DNA of 51,290 bases from Mesorhizobium sp. M7A.F.Ca.US.006.01.1.1. Lineage in GTDB: Bacteria > Pseudomonadota > Alphaproteobacteria > Rhizobiales > Rhizobiaceae. The stretch is from assembly GCF_003997935.1 (NCBI RefSeq), contig NZ_RZQL01000016.1:1-51290 (forward strand), written 5' to 3'. Below, in pieces: positions 1-7,517 of the stretch (within the stretch, counting starts at the first letter, position 1; the number at the start of each line of letters is the position of its first letter). Below the pieces are notes generated by a model. That model was not told the DNA's origin and made no database searches. It worked only from the letters and a program-made list of their open reading frames with translations. The translations under genes were made by a program, and so were the position numbers.

Positions 1-13
1 GGAGCGCGGTCTC

Positions 14-532
14 ATGAACTGGACTGACGAGCGGGTAGAACTCTTGAGAAAACTGTGGTCGGAGGGTCTGAGCGCAAGCCAGATTGCTGCGCAGCTTGGA
101 GGGGTCAGCCGCAATGCGGTCATCGGGAAGGTGCATCGGCTGAAACTGTCGGGCCGCGGTCGCTCGACCGCCACGCCGGCACGCCAGAAGAAGGCAGCGC
201 AAGGATCTACCGTCCAGAAATCGGTATCACGCGCAGCAACCACGGCACGCCATGTCACGACATCGATCGGCGCGACCGCTTTGCAGACGCAGTTCGACGC
301 CGAACCCGTGGCACGCCATTACATCCGCCCGGTCGAAAATGTCGTGCTGCCGATCTCGCGGCATCTGCAGCTGGTCGAGCTGACCGAGCGGACCTGCAAA
401 TGGCCGAATGGCGACCCGCTTTCAGAGGACTTCCATTTCTGCGGCAACGATGCCGCCGAAACCGGTCCCTACTGCAAGTACCACGCCCGCGTGGCATTCC
501 AGCCGGCATCGGAGCGGCGGCGGAGTCGCTGA
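14..532 (+). CDS. gcrA: GcrA-family cell-cycle transcription regulator
   Basis: GcrA is an alphaproteobacterial regulator that binds sigma70-RNA polymerase and activates promoters carrying CcrM-methylated GANTC sites. The 172-residue protein opens with the typical helix-turn-helix (MNWTDERVELLRKLW, then SASQIAAQLGGVSRNAVIGK, about residues 1-45). A low-complexity Ala/Arg/Thr linker follows. The C-terminal zone, about residues 125-160, has the family pattern TCKWPNGDP ... FCG ... YCKYHARVA. A GGAGCG ribosome site sits 8 bases before the ATG at the very window edge. The gene is followed at once by an unusual repeat-flanked terminator. Identity is very likely; the promoter is outside the window. 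Confidence 0.95.
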   Translation: MNWTDERVELLRKLWSEGLSASQIAAQLGGVSRNAVIGKVHRLKLSGRGRSTATPARQKKAAQGSTVQKSVSRAATTARHVTTSIGATALQTQFDAEPVARHYIRPVENVVLPISRHLQLVELTERTCKWPNGDPLSEDFHFCGNDAAETGPYCKYHARVAFQPASERRRSR

Positions 533-645
533 GCGAATAGCGAATAGCGAATAGCGAATAGCGAATAGAAACGGCTTGCCTTCCGTGACAGGAAGCAAGC
601 CGTTTTTGTGTTCGCTATTCGCTACTCCCTATTCGCTATTCGCTC
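531..645. repeat. Heptad CGAATAG repeats in inverted orientation around a terminator
   Basis: Starting one base before the gcrA stop codon there are five perfect tandem copies of CGAATAG (534-568). Forty-odd bases later the complementary heptad CTATTCG appears at 615-621, 629-635 and 636-642, with a degenerate copy (CTACTCC) at 622-628. The two arrays are inverted relative to each other, so this is one long stem with a normal terminator hairpin at its apex. The right arm ends 5 bases before the corA stop codon. Confidence 0.85.
569..607. terminator. Bidirectional intrinsic terminator between gcrA and corA
   Basis: AAACGGCTTGC (569-579) pairs with GCAAGCCGTTT (595-605), with a further TTCC/GGAA inner pairing and loop GTGACA, followed by TTTTT (603-607). 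The A-run on the left gives a U-run when read from the minus strand, so it can serve both convergent genes. Confidence 0.85.
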
Positions 646-649
646 TCTT

Positions 650-1660
650 TCACAGCCAGCCGTTCTTCCTGAACCGCCAGTAGAGAAACGTGCAGATCAG
701 CACGATGGCGCCCAGAACCACCGGATAGCCGTATTCCATCTTCAGTTCCGGCATGTCGCTGAAGTTCATGCCGTAGATGCCGGCGAGCGCCGTCGGCACC
801 GCCAGGATTGCGGCCCAGGAGGCGAGCTTCTTGGTGTTGGCCGTTTCCTGACTCTGGCCGACCAGCAAGCTCGCCTCGAAAGCGAATGCCAGCACCTCGC
901 GCAGGCTGTCGATCTTCTCCTGGACGGTGCGGATGTGATCGGTGACGTCGCGGAACAGCGGATGCATGGCGGTATGGATCTGCGGCAGTTCGGCGCTGGT
1001 CAGCCGTCGGCAGACTTCGACCAGCGGAAGCGCGGCATTGCGCAGGCGCAAGAGATCGCGGCGCAGCATGTAGAGCCGCTCGATGTCGGGAGCGGTCATC
1101 GGCTTCAGCAGAACCTTGTCCTCGATCGCCTCGACCTCGTCCTCGATCTGCTCGAGCACCGGCATGTAATTGTCGACGATGAAATCGAGAATGGCATAGA
1201 GGACGAAATCCTCGCCCTTGGCCAGCGAGTGCGGGCAGCTTTCCCAGTGCTGACGAACGGCGGCATAGGACGTCGAGGGACCGTGCCTGACGCTGACGAT
1301 GTAGCCTGAGCCGACGAACAAATGGGTCTCGCCGAAGGTGACCCGGCCGTCGATCAGCTGCGCGGTGCGGGCGACGATGAACAAGGCGTCGCCATATTGC
1401 TCGATCTTCGGCCGCTGGTGCGGGTGCTCGGCGTCCTCGATCGCCAGCTCATGCAGGTGAAACTGGGCCTGGACGCGCAGCAACAGGTTACGGTCGGGCT
1501 CCAACAGCCCGATCCAGACGACATGACCGGATTTTTTTGCCCATTCGCCGGCTTCCTCGATGGGAATGTCGGCGATGCGGCGCCCGGCCGTGTAGACGCC
1601 GCAAGCGATAATGCCGGATATCGGCCCAGGCACCGGGGTCAGGTTCCGAACATTTTCCAT
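650..1660 (-). CDS. corA: CorA-family magnesium/divalent metal transporter
   Basis: CorA proteins are pentameric inner-membrane channels for Mg2+ (or Co2+/Ni2+/Zn2+). The C-terminus shows the two-helix membrane domain with the diagnostic IYGMNF motif in the loop between the helices, a final helix (YPVVLGAIVLICTFLYWRF) and a short basic tail. The cytoplasmic N-terminal domain contains the usual long acidic helices (VLEQIEDEVEAIEDKVL). The ATG at 1660 (MENVRN) is preferred because GGGGGGTCG precedes it; the frame stays open to 1702. Length is then 336 residues, normal for the family. It lies downstream of phoU on the same strand with an 89-bp gap. Which metal is carried cannot be told from sequence. 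Confidence 0.9.
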   Translation of the reverse strand: MENVRNLTPVPGPISGIIACGVYTAGRRIADIPIEEAGEWAKKSGHVVWIGLLEPDRNLLLRVQAQFHLHELAIEDAEHPHQRPKIEQYGDALFIVARTAQLIDGRVTFGETHLFVGSGYIVSVRHGPSTSYAAVRQHWESCPHSLAKGEDFVLYAILDFIVDNYMPVLEQIEDEVEAIEDKVLLKPMTAPDIERLYMLRRDLLRLRNAALPLVEVCRRLTSAELPQIHTAMHPLFRDVTDHIRTVQEKIDSLREVLAFAFEASLLVGQSQETANTKKLASWAAILAVPTALAGIYGMNFSDMPELKMEYGYPVVLGAIVLICTFLYWRFRKNGWL

Positions 1661-1749
1661 CACGACCCCCCGGAGCAAATCCACGGACGAGGATAGAGGC
1701 AAAGCCCGGAAAGCTTAGCGTAAATCGGATGGCGGTTCGAGAGGCGCGT

Positions 1750-2475
1750 TCACTTCACCGGCTGCGTCTCGGAAAGGCTGATTTTGTCGGTCTTGTCGCC
1801 CTTGGGCCGCTCAGCCGGCAACTGATCGCCGGTGACGATGTAGTAGATGGTCTCGGCTATGTTGGTGGCGTGATCACCGATACGCTCGATGTTCTTGGCG
1901 CAAAACAGCAGATGCGTGCAGGGCGTGATGTTGCGCGGATCTTCCATCATGTAGGTCAGCAATTCGCGAAACAGCGATGTGTACATGGCGTCGATCTGGT
2001 CGTCACGATCGCGCACGAAGCCGATTTTCTCCACCGAGCGAGACGCGTAGACGTCGAGCACTTCCTTGAGCTGGGTCAACGCCAAGTTGGACAGGGCCTC
2101 GAGGCCGCGGAACAGGCTGGTCGGCTGGCGTCCGTCGGTGACGGCGACCACCCGCTTGGCAACGTTCTTGGCGAGATCGCCAACCCGTTCGAGGTCGGCG
2201 GAGATGCGAATGGTCCCGACGATCTCGCGCAAATCCGCCGCCATCGGCTGACGCTTGGCAATGATGATGATCGCCTTGTCGTCGATTTCGCGCTGGCCCT
2301 CGTCCAGTACGGTGTCGTCGCGGATGACCTTCTGGGCAAGGCCTGGGTCGGCATTGACGAGAGCGGTGACCGCCTGTTCGACCATGCGCTCGGCATGGCC
2401 GCCCATCGCGGCGATGCGCTTCGACAGATATTTCAACTCCTCGTCATAAGCGCTGACGATGTGCACGGACTGCAT
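1750..2475 (-). CDS. phoU: Phosphate signalling/transport accessory protein PhoU
   Basis: PhoU links the Pst phosphate transporter to the PhoR kinase and represses the Pho response when phosphate is ample. The protein has the two PhoU repeats: the N-terminal one with LSKRIAAMGGHAERMVEQAV and REIDDKAIIIIAKRQPMAADLR, the second with HLLFCAKNIERIGDHATNIAE. The ATG at 2475 (MQSVHIVSAYDEEL) fits the family and has an AAGG site upstream; the longest frame starts at 2493. Length is about 241 residues. Unusually, it directly follows phoR; pstSCAB, which normally precede phoU, and phoB, which normally follows, are absent here. Confidence 0.93.
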   Translation of the reverse strand: MQSVHIVSAYDEELKYLSKRIAAMGGHAERMVEQAVTALVNADPGLAQKVIRDDTVLDEGQREIDDKAIIIIAKRQPMAADLREIVGTIRISADLERVGDLAKNVAKRVVAVTDGRQPTSLFRGLEALSNLALTQLKEVLDVYASRSVEKIGFVRDRDDQIDAMYTSLFRELLTYMMEDPRNITPCTHLLFCAKNIERIGDHATNIAETIYYIVTGDQLPAERPKGDKTDKISLSETQPVK

Positions 2476-2588
2476 GGCAAAATGCCTTCCCACGGGGTGT
2501 TTTGATTTTGAGTCGTTTCCTCGAATCCCCGCTGATACGCTAGCCGGATGACAGAAAAAAGAAACAGTTCCCTTGAATTAGGGCGATA

Positions 2589-3854
2589 TCAGTGCGTCGG
2601 CAAATGAACCGAGAATGCCGCGCCGTTGCCGACTTCGGACTTGATCGAAAGCCGGGCGTTGTGGCGCGTCAGGATATGCTTGACGATCGACAGGCCGAGG
2701 CCGGTACCCTTCTGGGTCCGGCTGGTCTCGACGTCGACGCGGTAGAAGCGCTCGGTAATGCGCGGAATGTGCTCCTCGGGAATGCCAGGGCCAAAGTCCC
2801 TGATCGTCACGTCGATGCCCGGCTCTGATCCGGCATCGCTATGCGCTATGGATACAACCACACGCCCACCCGACTGCCCGTATTTGCAGGCGTTTTCCAG
2901 GAGGTTCTCGAAAACCTGGAAAAGCTCATCGCGATCGCCAGGCACATGAAGCGGCCCGTCGGCGTAGTGCCGCTCGATGGCAACGGCGTTTTCGCTGGCC
3001 AGCGGTCCGAGTGAGTCGATGACGCTGTCGACGGTCTGGCGCAGGTCCACTTCGGTTCCCGGCCTCAGATAGGGTTTCATCTCGAGCCGCGACAGCGACA
3101 ACAAATCGTCGATCAGACGCGCCATGCGACCGGTCTGGCTCTGCATGATCTGCAGAAACTGGTCGCGAGCCGCCGGGTCGTTGCGGGCTGGTCCGCGCAG
3201 CGTTTCGATAAAGCCGGAGATGGAGGCGAGCGGCGTGCGCAGTTCGTGGCTGGCATTGGCGATGAAATCGGCACGCATGCGATCGATCCTGCGCGTTTCG
3301 CTCTGGTCCTTGAACACCAGCACATAGAGATCGGTGGCGTGACCGACCGAGGACACGCTCACCCGGTAAGCCCGTTCGACCGGCAGCTTCTCCATGTAGT
3401 CGACGACATCGGAGGCGATATCGCCCGACAGCACCCCATCCAGCAGGGTCTGCATTTCCGGCGCCCGGAATTTCAGCGACAGCGACATGCCTGGCGCGAT
3501 GCCACCGAAAGCGGCGAAGGCGGCGGCATTGGCATGGACGATGGTGGCAGCCCGGTCGAAGATGATCAGCGGATCGGCGACGGCGGCGGCCAGATATTCG
3601 CCCGAGAGCCGCTGCAGGCCAATAGCCTCGATGGCAGCGCCGCTGCTGGTGGATTGGCGCGCGCCGGTGGCCGGCAGCATTGCCGCTGCAAGCAGCAACA
3701 GCAGCGCCGCGAGGACGACATAGGCTGAAATCCCGGCCAAGGCATAAACGGCGACGACCGCGACGACGCCGGCCGCAAGCAGCCAGCGGCTATTCCACAG
3801 CCGTGCGGCCATGGTTTGCGTGATGCCTCTCTGCTCTGTGTCCAGGTCAGCCAT
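2589..3854 (-). CDS. phoR: Phosphate-regulon-type sensor histidine kinase PhoR
   Basis: An inner-membrane histidine kinase with two adjacent N-terminal membrane helices (WLLAAGVVAVVAVYALAG and YVVLAALLLLLAAAML), a PAS-like domain, then the catalytic core. The H-box ASHELRTPLASISGF (phosphorylated His about residue 203), N-box FENLLENACKYG, G1 DFGPGIP and G2 GTGLGLSIVKHI are all intact. The open frame extends to a GTG at 3914 but that codon has no ribosome site and abuts a repeat element, so ATG 3854 (MADLDTEQRG) is chosen, giving 421 residues. It sits 113 bp upstream of phoU and divergent from ppk2. Its partner PhoB is not in the window. PhoR identity rests on the PAS-HisKA layout and the phoU neighbour. 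Confidence 0.88.
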   Translation of the reverse strand: MADLDTEQRGITQTMAARLWNSRWLLAAGVVAVVAVYALAGISAYVVLAALLLLLAAAMLPATGARQSTSSGAAIEAIGLQRLSGEYLAAAVADPLIIFDRAATIVHANAAAFAAFGGIAPGMSLSLKFRAPEMQTLLDGVLSGDIASDVVDYMEKLPVERAYRVSVSSVGHATDLYVLVFKDQSETRRIDRMRADFIANASHELRTPLASISGFIETLRGPARNDPAARDQFLQIMQSQTGRMARLIDDLLSLSRLEMKPYLRPGTEVDLRQTVDSVIDSLGPLASENAVAIERHYADGPLHVPGDRDELFQVFENLLENACKYGQSGGRVVVSIAHSDAGSEPGIDVTIRDFGPGIPEEHIPRITERFYRVDVETSRTQKGTGLGLSIVKHILTRHNARLSIKSEVGNGAAFSVHLPTH

Positions 3855-3927
3855 TCGCTCGTGGACCTGCCCCCATGTCTTCGCACCCGTCGCAGGGTGG
3901 CGGAAAACTTCCACTAGACCGCTTGCC

Positions 3928-4026
3928 GCATGACCCGGAAAAACGGGAATCGATTTTCGGAAAGGATCATGCGCAAATTAAAAGTGCTACAGCGTCCTTT
4001 GCGTATCCAAACGGACGCGCGGCGCT
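3928..4026. repeat. Rhizobial-type palindromic intergenic element
   Basis: Two stem-loops lie in the phoR/ppk2 divergent region. In the first, GCATGACCC (3928-3936) pairs, with one mismatch, with GGATCATGC (3964-3972), and GGAAAA faces TTTTCGG inside. In the second, GCGTCC (3992-3997) faces GGACGC (4013-4018). The sequence resembles a short palindromic element that I recall as common between genes in Mesorhizobium and relatives; copy number cannot be checked here. Confidence 0.6.
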
Positions 4027-4076
4027 GCAGTGGCTCCCCATAGCATGAGTCCGGAAGCTGGAAAGGGTTCGTCTCG

Positions 4077-4985
4077 ATGAAAAAAGCCAAGGAAAGTCCC
4101 GCCGCGCCAACTTCGGGGCCGCTGAAGATCAGGATCGGCGGCAAGGAGCGGGAGTTCGACATCGAAAATCCCGTGCTTCCCGCCTGGGTCGAGGACAACA
4201 AGCTGACCGCCGGCGGCTATCCCTACGACAAGAAGATGAAAAGCGACGAGTATGACGAGACGCTCGAGAAGTTGCAGATCGAGCTGGTCAAGGCGCAGGC
4301 CTGGCTGCAGTCGACCGGCAAACGGGTGATGGCGCTGTTCGAGGGCCGCGATGCTGCCGGCAAGGGCGGCACGATCTTCGTGGTGCGCCAGTACCTCAAT
4401 CCGCGCACGGCACGCAACGTGGCGCTGACCAAGCCGACCCCGACCGAGCTTGGACAATGGTACTACCAGCGCTATGTCGACCACTTCCCGACTTCAGGCG
4501 AATTCGTCACCTTCGACCGCTCCTGGTACAACCGCGCCGGTGTCGAGCCGGTGATGGGTTTCTGCACGCCGCAGCAGCACGAGCAGTTTCTCGACGAGAC
4601 GCCGCATTTCGAGCGGATGATCTCAAACGAGGGCATCCACTTTTTCAAATTCTGGCTGAACATCGGCCGGGAAACGCAGCTCGAGCGCTTCCATGACCGC
4701 CGCTACAGCCCGCTGAAGAGCTGGAAGTTTTCGCCCATCGACGTTGCAGGCATCACCAAGTGGGACGACTACACCAAGGTTCGCGACACAATGTTCGAGC
4801 GCACCCACAAGGAATTCGCGCCGTGGATCATCGTACGGGCCAATGACAAGCGGCGCGCGCGGTTGGCGGTCATGCGGCGCATCCTGTTGTCTTTGCCCTA
4901 TGAGGGGCGCGATCTTGAAATCATCGGCAAGGAAGACAAGAAGATCATCGGCGAAGGGCCGTCATTCCTCGGCAAGCAGGATTGA
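4077..4985 (+). CDS. ppk2: Polyphosphate kinase 2 (PPK2, class I)
   Basis: PPK2 enzymes transfer phosphate between polyphosphate and nucleotides; class I members mostly phosphorylate nucleoside diphosphates. The single P-loop kinase domain shows Walker [11 protein letters not shown] (about residues 89-98), Walker B/lid elements [17 protein letters not shown] (from about 146) and the basic lid region [18 protein letters not shown]. At 302 residues with one kinase domain it fits class I. A GGAAAGG-type ribosome site precedes the ATG. It is divergent from phoR and phoU, which suggests a shared phosphate-storage role, although no Pho box was confirmed. A GC-rich hairpin ends the gene. Confidence 0.95.
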   Translation: MKKAKESPAAPTSGPLKIRIGGKEREFDIENPVLPAWVEDNKLTAGGYPYDKKMKSDEYDETLEKLQIELVKAQAWLQSTGKRVMALFEGRDAAGKGGTIFVVRQYLNPRTARNVALTKPTPTELGQWYYQRYVDHFPTSGEFVTFDRSWYNRAGVEPVMGFCTPQQHEQFLDETPHFERMISNEGIHFFKFWLNIGRETQLERFHDRRYSPLKSWKFSPIDVAGITKWDDYTKVRDTMFERTHKEFAPWIIVRANDKRRARLAVMRRILLSLPYEGRDLEIIGKEDKKIIGEGPSFLGKQD

Positions 4986-4991
4986 CGCTTC

Positions 4992-5021
4992 CGCGCCGCG
5001 CGGCCTTGGCCGCGCGGCGCG
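4992..5021. terminator. Strong GC hairpin between convergent ppk2 and crotonase gene
   Basis: A perfect 14-bp stem (CGCGCCGCGCGGCC at 4992-5005 with its complement at 5008-5021) encloses only TT. It is followed by TTCCTT rather than a full U-tract. Position between two converging genes supports a bidirectional terminator role. Confidence 0.7.
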
Positions 5022-5038
5022 TTCCTTGATCCTTTCGC

Positions 5039-5788
5039 TCAGGCCGCGAGCCGGGCGATGCGCTGCAATCGCCGCAGCGTGGTGTCGTCCTGCAGCGCCT
5101 GCTGGAAAAGCGAAATCTCCTGATCGATGCGGTCGCAGAGGGCCTCGGTGTTCCCCTTCAGCAGGCCGCGCGTCTGCAGCAAGGCGGCGACCGGCTTCTT
5201 GACGAGCTGTCTTGCCCGACCAAGGGTTGCCTCCTCGACGGTGCCCCCCGGCACGATCTCCGCGACCAGGCCGAGCGCCCTGGCATCTTCGGCGCGAAGC
5301 GTGTCGCCAAGGCAGAAGAAGCGGAAGGCGCCAGCATAGCCAAGCTTCTGCGGCGCCAGGATGCTGGTCGCCGCGTCCGGCACCAGGCCGAAATCGACGA
5401 ACGGCACCCTGAACGTGCTCTCATCGGACGCGATCACCATGTCGCAGTGGAACAGGATGGTGCAGCCGACACCGACGGCATCGCCATCGACGCAGGCAAG
5501 GATGGGCTTTGGAAACGTCGCCAGCGTGCGGAACAGGTCGGTGACGGCGGCGATCAGTTTCTGGTGCTTGGTGGCGTCGAGGAATTCGGAGAAGTCGCCG
5601 CCCAGACAGAAACAGCCTGCCAGGCCGCGCAGCACGACGACGCGAACCTCCTCATTGTCGGCGGCTTCATGGAAGGTCCTTGCCAGGCTTTCATAGGCCC
5701 TCCTGTCCAGCACCGGCCGGCCGTCACTCGACGACACGGTGACCACCAGCGTGTGGTTGCGAAGTTCAGGTTGCGGGTGTGTGCTCAT
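5039..5788 (-). CDS. Enoyl-CoA hydratase/isomerase (crotonase) homologue coupled to luxI
   Basis: A crotonase-fold protein of about 249 residues. Visible features are the oxyanion-hole segment LRGLAGCFCLGGDFSEFL and the second segment KPILACVDGDAVGVGCTILFHCDMVIAS; the usual first catalytic Glu of true hydratases is not obvious (FGLVPDAATS replaces the common GL.P..G). ATG 5788 follows GGGGACAG; an alternative ATG at 5806 overlaps the luxI stop as ATGA, so the two genes are translationally coupled either way. Its position implies that it acts on the acyl chain used for the autoinducer, for instance introducing or moving a double bond. I recall luxI-crotonase pairs from Mesorhizobium, but the exact reaction is inference. 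Confidence 0.85.
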   Translation of the reverse strand: MSTHPQPELRNHTLVVTVSSSDGRPVLDRRAYESLARTFHEAADNEEVRVVVLRGLAGCFCLGGDFSEFLDATKHQKLIAAVTDLFRTLATFPKPILACVDGDAVGVGCTILFHCDMVIASDESTFRVPFVDFGLVPDAATSILAPQKLGYAGAFRFFCLGDTLRAEDARALGLVAEIVPGGTVEEATLGRARQLVKKPVAALLQTRGLLKGNTEALCDRIDQEISLFQQALQDDTTLRRLQRIARLAA

Positions 5789-5802
5789 GACTGTCCCCGA
5801 TC

Positions 5803-6441
5803 TCATGACGCACGCCTTTGCCCGAGCATGTCGGGATATCCCCTGGCCAGCACGGGAGCAAAGTGATTGCGGCGCGACCGCACCACATCGAGGGTGTGCT
5901 CGTTGAAGGTCAGCAAGGTGGCGACCACCTGCTGGTTGCCATAGGTGCGCTGATAACCCAGCGGGGTCGCCAGGAAATGCAGTTGCAAGGCGCGCAGCAC
6001 CCACATCGGCTCGAACTCGATGATCACCTTGTCGACGCCGCGCTTCAGCCCCCACTCGACGAAACCGGCAATCAGTTCGGTGCCGACAGTCGAAACGCCG
6101 CGACGACCATCACGAAAACCGGGAGCCACCGCGTAGCGGGTCAATTCCCAGATGTTTGGACCCGATGGCGGCGTTCCTTCGGAAAGATCGGTCAAGACCT
6201 CGGTCAGCAGATGTGGCCGCGTCGTCGGCAACATCCTCTGATAACCCGCCACTTCACCGCCCCTGATGACGATCTGATGGACCGCCTCGTCGTGATCGAA
6301 CTGGTCGAGTTCGAGCCCGTCGGGGCGCCTGAGGTCATCCCACCCCATCTCCTCGACGAATATCTTGTAGCGCAAACGATGGACGGCCTCCCAAAGGTCG
6401 GGACGTTCCATCAATTCCTGGGTTGTAAGGGAAAAAAGCAT
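5803..6441 (-). CDS. LuxI-family acyl-homoserine-lactone synthase
   Basis: LuxI enzymes make N-acyl-homoserine lactone signals from S-adenosylmethionine and an acyl carrier. Counting from ATG 6441, nearly all invariant positions are present: R24, F28, W34 (RYKIFVEEMGW), D46, D49 (ELDQFDHD), R69 (YQRML), then E99 and R102 (WELTRYAV). The start at 6441 has AGGAG 9 bases upstream; the frame is open to 6513 but without a better site. The product is about 212 residues. It lies just downstream of luxR and is coupled to the crotonase gene. The acyl chain cannot be deduced; the linked crotonase hints at an unusual, perhaps unsaturated one. Confidence 0.94.
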   Translation of the reverse strand: MLFSLTTQELMERPDLWEAVHRLRYKIFVEEMGWDDLRRPDGLELDQFDHDEAVHQIVIRGGEVAGYQRMLPTTRPHLLTEVLTDLSEGTPPSGPNIWELTRYAVAPGFRDGRRGVSTVGTELIAGFVEWGLKRGVDKVIIEFEPMWVLRALQLHFLATPLGYQRTYGNQQVVATLLTFNEHTLDVVRSRRNHFAPVLARGYPDMLGQRRAS

Positions 6442-6520
6442 TCCGCCGTCTCCTGCGTTCAGAGGAAGATACGGCCGTGCTTTGATGAGAAAATTGCGTG
6501 ATCGCGTAGGCAAAAATTCC

Positions 6521-6539
6521 AGGTCGGCACGGCCGACCT
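6521..6539. promoter_or_regulatory. 19-bp palindrome in front of luxI: lux-box-like operator or terminator
   Basis: AGGTCGGCACGGCCGACCT has 8-bp perfect arms around ACG. It begins in the luxR stop codon and lies about 80 bp upstream of the luxI start. Size and symmetry suit a LuxR-type operator (lux boxes are 18-20 bp dyads). On the minus strand the hairpin is also followed by TGGAATTTTTG, so an attenuating terminator between luxR and luxI is an alternative. Confidence 0.5.
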
Positions 6540-7269
6540 AACTAATGTAGCCGCGCCGTATCGCTTCCGCGACGGCCTGCACCCTGTTGACGGCACCTAG
6601 TTTGCTTTTGGCGTTAAGAAGATGTTTCTCCGAGGTGTGTTCGGAAATGCCGAGGATTTGCGAAATCTCCCATTCGGACTTGCCGACGGCGGCCCATTGC
6701 AGGCATTCGCGCTCGCGCGGCGTCAGCACGATATGATCGATGGTCTTGTCCGCCATGGTGTGGAGTTGCATGGCGCGGCCGACCGCGTAGGTCGACACCA
6801 GCGACACCTGGCCGAATTCGGCGACGGACAATTCCACGGCCTCGCCGCCAAGCGACACCATGACGATCTGGCCGTCGAGCGTGATCAACGGAAAGGCCAA
6901 CCCATCACGCAGTTTGAAGGCGCCGGCATCGCCCATCACCTCGCCGCTGCTCTTGTCTATGCGGATGCCCTGCGACGCCTCGTGCCACTGGAAGGGCGCC
7001 TGCAATTGTTTCATGTGGCTGACGACCGGGTCGTGGTCGACATAGTTGCGCGCGACATAGCGCTCCAGCCACTCGCCCGGCCAATCGCAGAGAAGCACAT
7101 GCTGCTTTTGCTGGCCGGCCGGCGTGCCTGGCTGCGGTACGGTTCCCGCCATCAGTGCGGTGAGACCGAAATCCGATGTTATGCCCAGCAGCCTTTCACA
7201 GACCGCCGCCGCCGTCGCGGCGTGCTGCAGTTGGTCTATGTATTCCAGCGTGCGATCGAACTGACCCAT
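6538..7269 (-). CDS. LuxR-family quorum-sensing transcription regulator
   Basis: The protein of about 243 residues has an N-terminal autoinducer-binding domain (WLERYVARNYVDHDPVVSH carries the conserved W, Y and D; PFQWHEA the next W) and a C-terminal LuxR helix-turn-helix (LTPRERECLQWAAVGKSEWE, then ISQILGISEHTSEKHLLNAK). ATG 7269 (MGQFDRTLEY) matches the family N-terminus; the frame runs on to 7338. It is transcribed ahead of luxI and the crotonase gene with a 96-bp gap containing a palindrome. It presumably senses the signal made by the neighbouring synthase. Confidence 0.93.
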   Translation of the reverse strand: MGQFDRTLEYIDQLQHAATAAAVCERLLGITSDFGLTALMAGTVPQPGTPAGQQKQHVLLCDWPGEWLERYVARNYVDHDPVVSHMKQLQAPFQWHEASQGIRIDKSSGEVMGDAGAFKLRDGLAFPLITLDGQIVMVSLGGEAVELSVAEFGQVSLVSTYAVGRAMQLHTMADKTIDHIVLTPRERECLQWAAVGKSEWEISQILGISEHTSEKHLLNAKSKLGAVNRVQAVAEAIRRGYIS

Positions 7270-7517
7270 CGCAACATCAACCCCATGTTGCCTCGTGCAT
7301 TGCGGCCAATGATGCGTGCCTGATTTACACTTCGCCACCGACCACGGATTGCAAATCGCATACTTATTCTGTGGCTCCCCTCACCGAGGCGGCCGAAGCT
7401 GATTTGCAAACCGGCTAAATCATATCCTGAAATCCGCGTGTTGAAATCAAAAACCATTGTGCCTGTACCATTTTCGTACCAAAACCGGTTTGAGCACGAC
7501 TGTGGCGGAGTTTTATC
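7270..7517. promoter_or_regulatory. Divergent promoter region of luxR and a solute-binding protein gene
   Basis: This 248-bp stretch holds no gene. Visible structure: TTGCAAATC (7349-7357) and its complement GATTTGCAA (7401-7409), 43 bp apart; the perfect palindrome AAACCGGTTT (7482-7491); and a GTACCA direct repeat (7465-7470, 7476-7481). No confident -35/-10 pair was picked out. Confidence 0.4.

Noticed and set aside
3914..4201. A small minus-strand frame between phoR and ppk2
   Set aside because: It overlaps the palindromic element and the start of ppk2 and has no family resemblance or ribosome site.
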